Shown: in pieces, positions 62,161 through 64,000 of the stretch
Layout: the number at the start of each line of letters is the position of its first letter
Position numbering within the stretch: position 1 is the first letter of the stretch
Assembly (NCBI RefSeq): GCF_029784165.1
Contig: NC_073696.1
Span: forward strand, 172,040,912-172,104,911
Direction: 5' to 3'
Source: Wyeomyia smithii
Lineage: Eukaryota > Arthropoda > Insecta > Diptera > Culicidae
DNA length: 64,000 nucleotides
The notes under the pieces: generated by a model
Databases searched by the model: none
Seen by the model: only the letters and a program-made list of their open reading frames with translations
Told to the model about the DNA's origin: nothing
Program-made: the position numbers and the translations under genes

Positions 62161-64000
62161 ATGTAAGTTTTCGCTTACCACCCCAGCTTTTACGGGGCCG
62201 ATTTACCCGGCGGGCGGCGTAGCACTGGGGTACTTTACCAAAAGGGGGTTAGATTGGGTGGAGATAAAATTTAATTAGAACAAAAAAATAAATAACAAAT
62301 AAATAAAATAAAACAAAATAAATAGAAAACCTAACTCTAACCTTCCGTCCTCCTCGCAGCAATGGCGGGTTTCTGTGGCGCGATTCCGGGGAAGCACCAC
62401 TTTCTCCTGGGTGGCGGTCGTTTGCTCCGGTTTAATGAGCTCGCTGGGGCACACGCACTATTACACTTTTACCGGAGCTGGGTAATTCTTCCAGCACAAC
62501 TCAGGGAACGGCGGAAGCTAACTCGGCACTTAGCTTTTTTGCGAAATTCTTCCCGGCGGTCAAAACGCGTCTTTCTTTTTCGGCGGTACAGAGCGATCTC
62601 CCTCGTGTAGCATAATCAAACCCCTGCTTGACGTTTTTTCCCTCAATTCGAACCAACACAACCGCACTTGGCTCGCCGTTAATGCATTTTTCTTTTCCGC
62701 CGCGGGAGGAGAGACGGGGCCTAATTTTAATTCACACGCGAGACAGTTCACACCGATAATTTAAAACCTACCTACTAAAATACTTATCACAAACTTCTAA
62801 ATAAAATCTAACGTGAAAACAACGAATTAAAATTACACATGCAACATGCAGCGGCGAGTATGTTGCTTGTCACTACAACCAAAATCAAAACAAAAACAAC
62901 TCCTACACACAAATGACAAGCAACATATAATTACACGCTCGGAGTTTATTACACAAATTTGGGTTAATTGCAGCCTTGAGGGTTGCAATCTCGCCCACAC
63001 CGAGGAGAAAAAAATGTCTACATTTTTGTTTAACTAATCCTTATATCCCTATCACCGGTACAATAATAAATAACGAATTAAAATAATAAATAATATAGAT
63101 AAATAATTCAACATGCATAATAAAATTGAACTACACTACAAACTCTTTCCACAATTCAATAAACATGTCACAATCAGGGATATGAATCGACGCGACTTAT
63201 TATAAATCGGTGCTTCGACTTCAAATCTGTCTACAGGTCAAGAGCTAGGCCTTGCCAACGAGTGGCAACAGCTCACCATTCTCACATTCAGGTGTCAATG
63301 GGTGAACTAAGGTATCCATCCTTGACCACGACGAATCATGTTCGGCATTCCGCCCCTAAAATTCTGCAAATCGCCTTAGGCCATTCGCAGCGGAACGCGT
63401 GTTATTATCCTTTCGATCCAGTTTCAGTATTCATACCAACTCTACAATTACGGTTTCAATCCATTCCCAAATTCATCTTAAGTGAATCACACATCCATCA
63501 ACATTTTGGCCCGCGCGGACAACACATTTGTAAAATCCCGCAAGCGGTCAAAATTAAACTTACTCCCTCCAAATACCGAAACAACTGGACAACACAGGAC
63601 GCTAAGGTTGGTCTTTACCGCATCAAGAATGACTCGAAAGGAGTCGTTTGAGCAAGACCTTGGGAATCAGTCTAGTTCGTTCTGATTCCTCTTGGAATCA
63701 GAAGAATGATCCTGGCGCCAACACATTAAAATAGACGTAAAAACAGGTTAAAATTGGACAATTAATAATAATAAATAAATAAAATCGAATTAATACATTA
63801 TATTTCATGCGGTGTTGTGATTTTGGTATGAAGTTAACGTGAAGATTTTGCCCAGTGTCTTCTCACTAAGCGCTACGCGCAACAACAGTGAGTGGGCTAA
63901 CTTCACGCGCTCCCTCACTGAGAAGTGTCACAAGGAACAGAATGGAAATGATTCCCTTGATGACGTTACTCAGTCGGGAGGGGAAAAGAGAAGTACAGAA
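62161..64000. other. unassigned region, relatively G+C-rich between 62160 and 62750
   Basis: No frame has motifs I recognise. The stretch 62340-62750 has CpG-containing sequence and the block ACGGGGCCGATTTACCCGGC lies near 62195. On the minus strand it could be the leader or LTR of an unrecognised element, and TGGCGCCAGGATC near 63710 resembles a primer-binding site, but the evidence is thin. Several short TAAATAAATAAA runs occur. Confidence 0.35.

Noticed and set aside
63262..63651. A 129-codon frame at the right end.
   Set aside because: No recognisable domain, biased composition, and it sits in a region likely to be repeat derived.

Overview
The window looks like nuclear DNA from a mosquito, most likely a culicine, because of three things together. 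There are host genes with GT-AG introns: a CARM1/CARMER first exon, a ZAD-C2H2 zinc-finger gene and the sodium leak channel NALCN/narrow abdomen. ZAD zinc fingers are typical of insects. The transposon load is very heavy and includes a Juan-like Jockey LINE, an RTE LINE, tRNA-derived SINEs and many hAT MITEs of kinds common in Aedes and Culex. I cannot name the species from sequence alone.

Layout. Positions 1-5000 are transposon wreckage: a hAT transposase end that seems inserted in a Ty3/gypsy pol, then a decayed LINE endonuclease. At 6112-6691 on the minus strand is the first coding exon of CARMER, with a non-autonomous hAT about 150 bp upstream. From 8.4 to 15.5 kb is a nest of elements: two inverted copies of a 563-bp MITE with 6-bp target duplications, one copy broken by a retroposon with a 21-bp duplication and by a 2241-bp hAT that itself carries a palindromic MITE; part of the nest is then duplicated in tandem (1270 bp, identical by eye). 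From 16 to 20.5 kb are a repeat family with a recurring 3' signature, a LINE 3' end, and two hAT elements, one holding what looks like a captured WD40-repeat coding fragment.

The ZAD zinc-finger gene (three exons, 502 aa) lies at 20621-22242. NALCN starts at 24329 with a 34-codon exon and runs to 42108 in nine coding exons, where the domain IV pore and C-terminus are still missing; the rest of the window is probably its next intron. The three pore selectivity positions visible are E, E and K, as expected for the EEKE filter. Its introns hold a hAT, a minisatellite, a BEL-Pao remnant, SINEs and a full-length but inactivated RTE LINE with a 13-bp duplication.

From 42 to 64 kb there is no host exon I can support. 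It holds an RTE fragment, two large copies of the recurring repeat family, a MULE-like MITE, a minus-strand LINE with an (ATC)n tail, and a full-length Juan-like Jockey element inserted in the opposite strand of an older Juan-like copy. The last 1.8 kb is unassigned.

The three host genes are not an operon and have no evident shared pathway. Most of the interest is in how the mobile elements are nested and what they carry.
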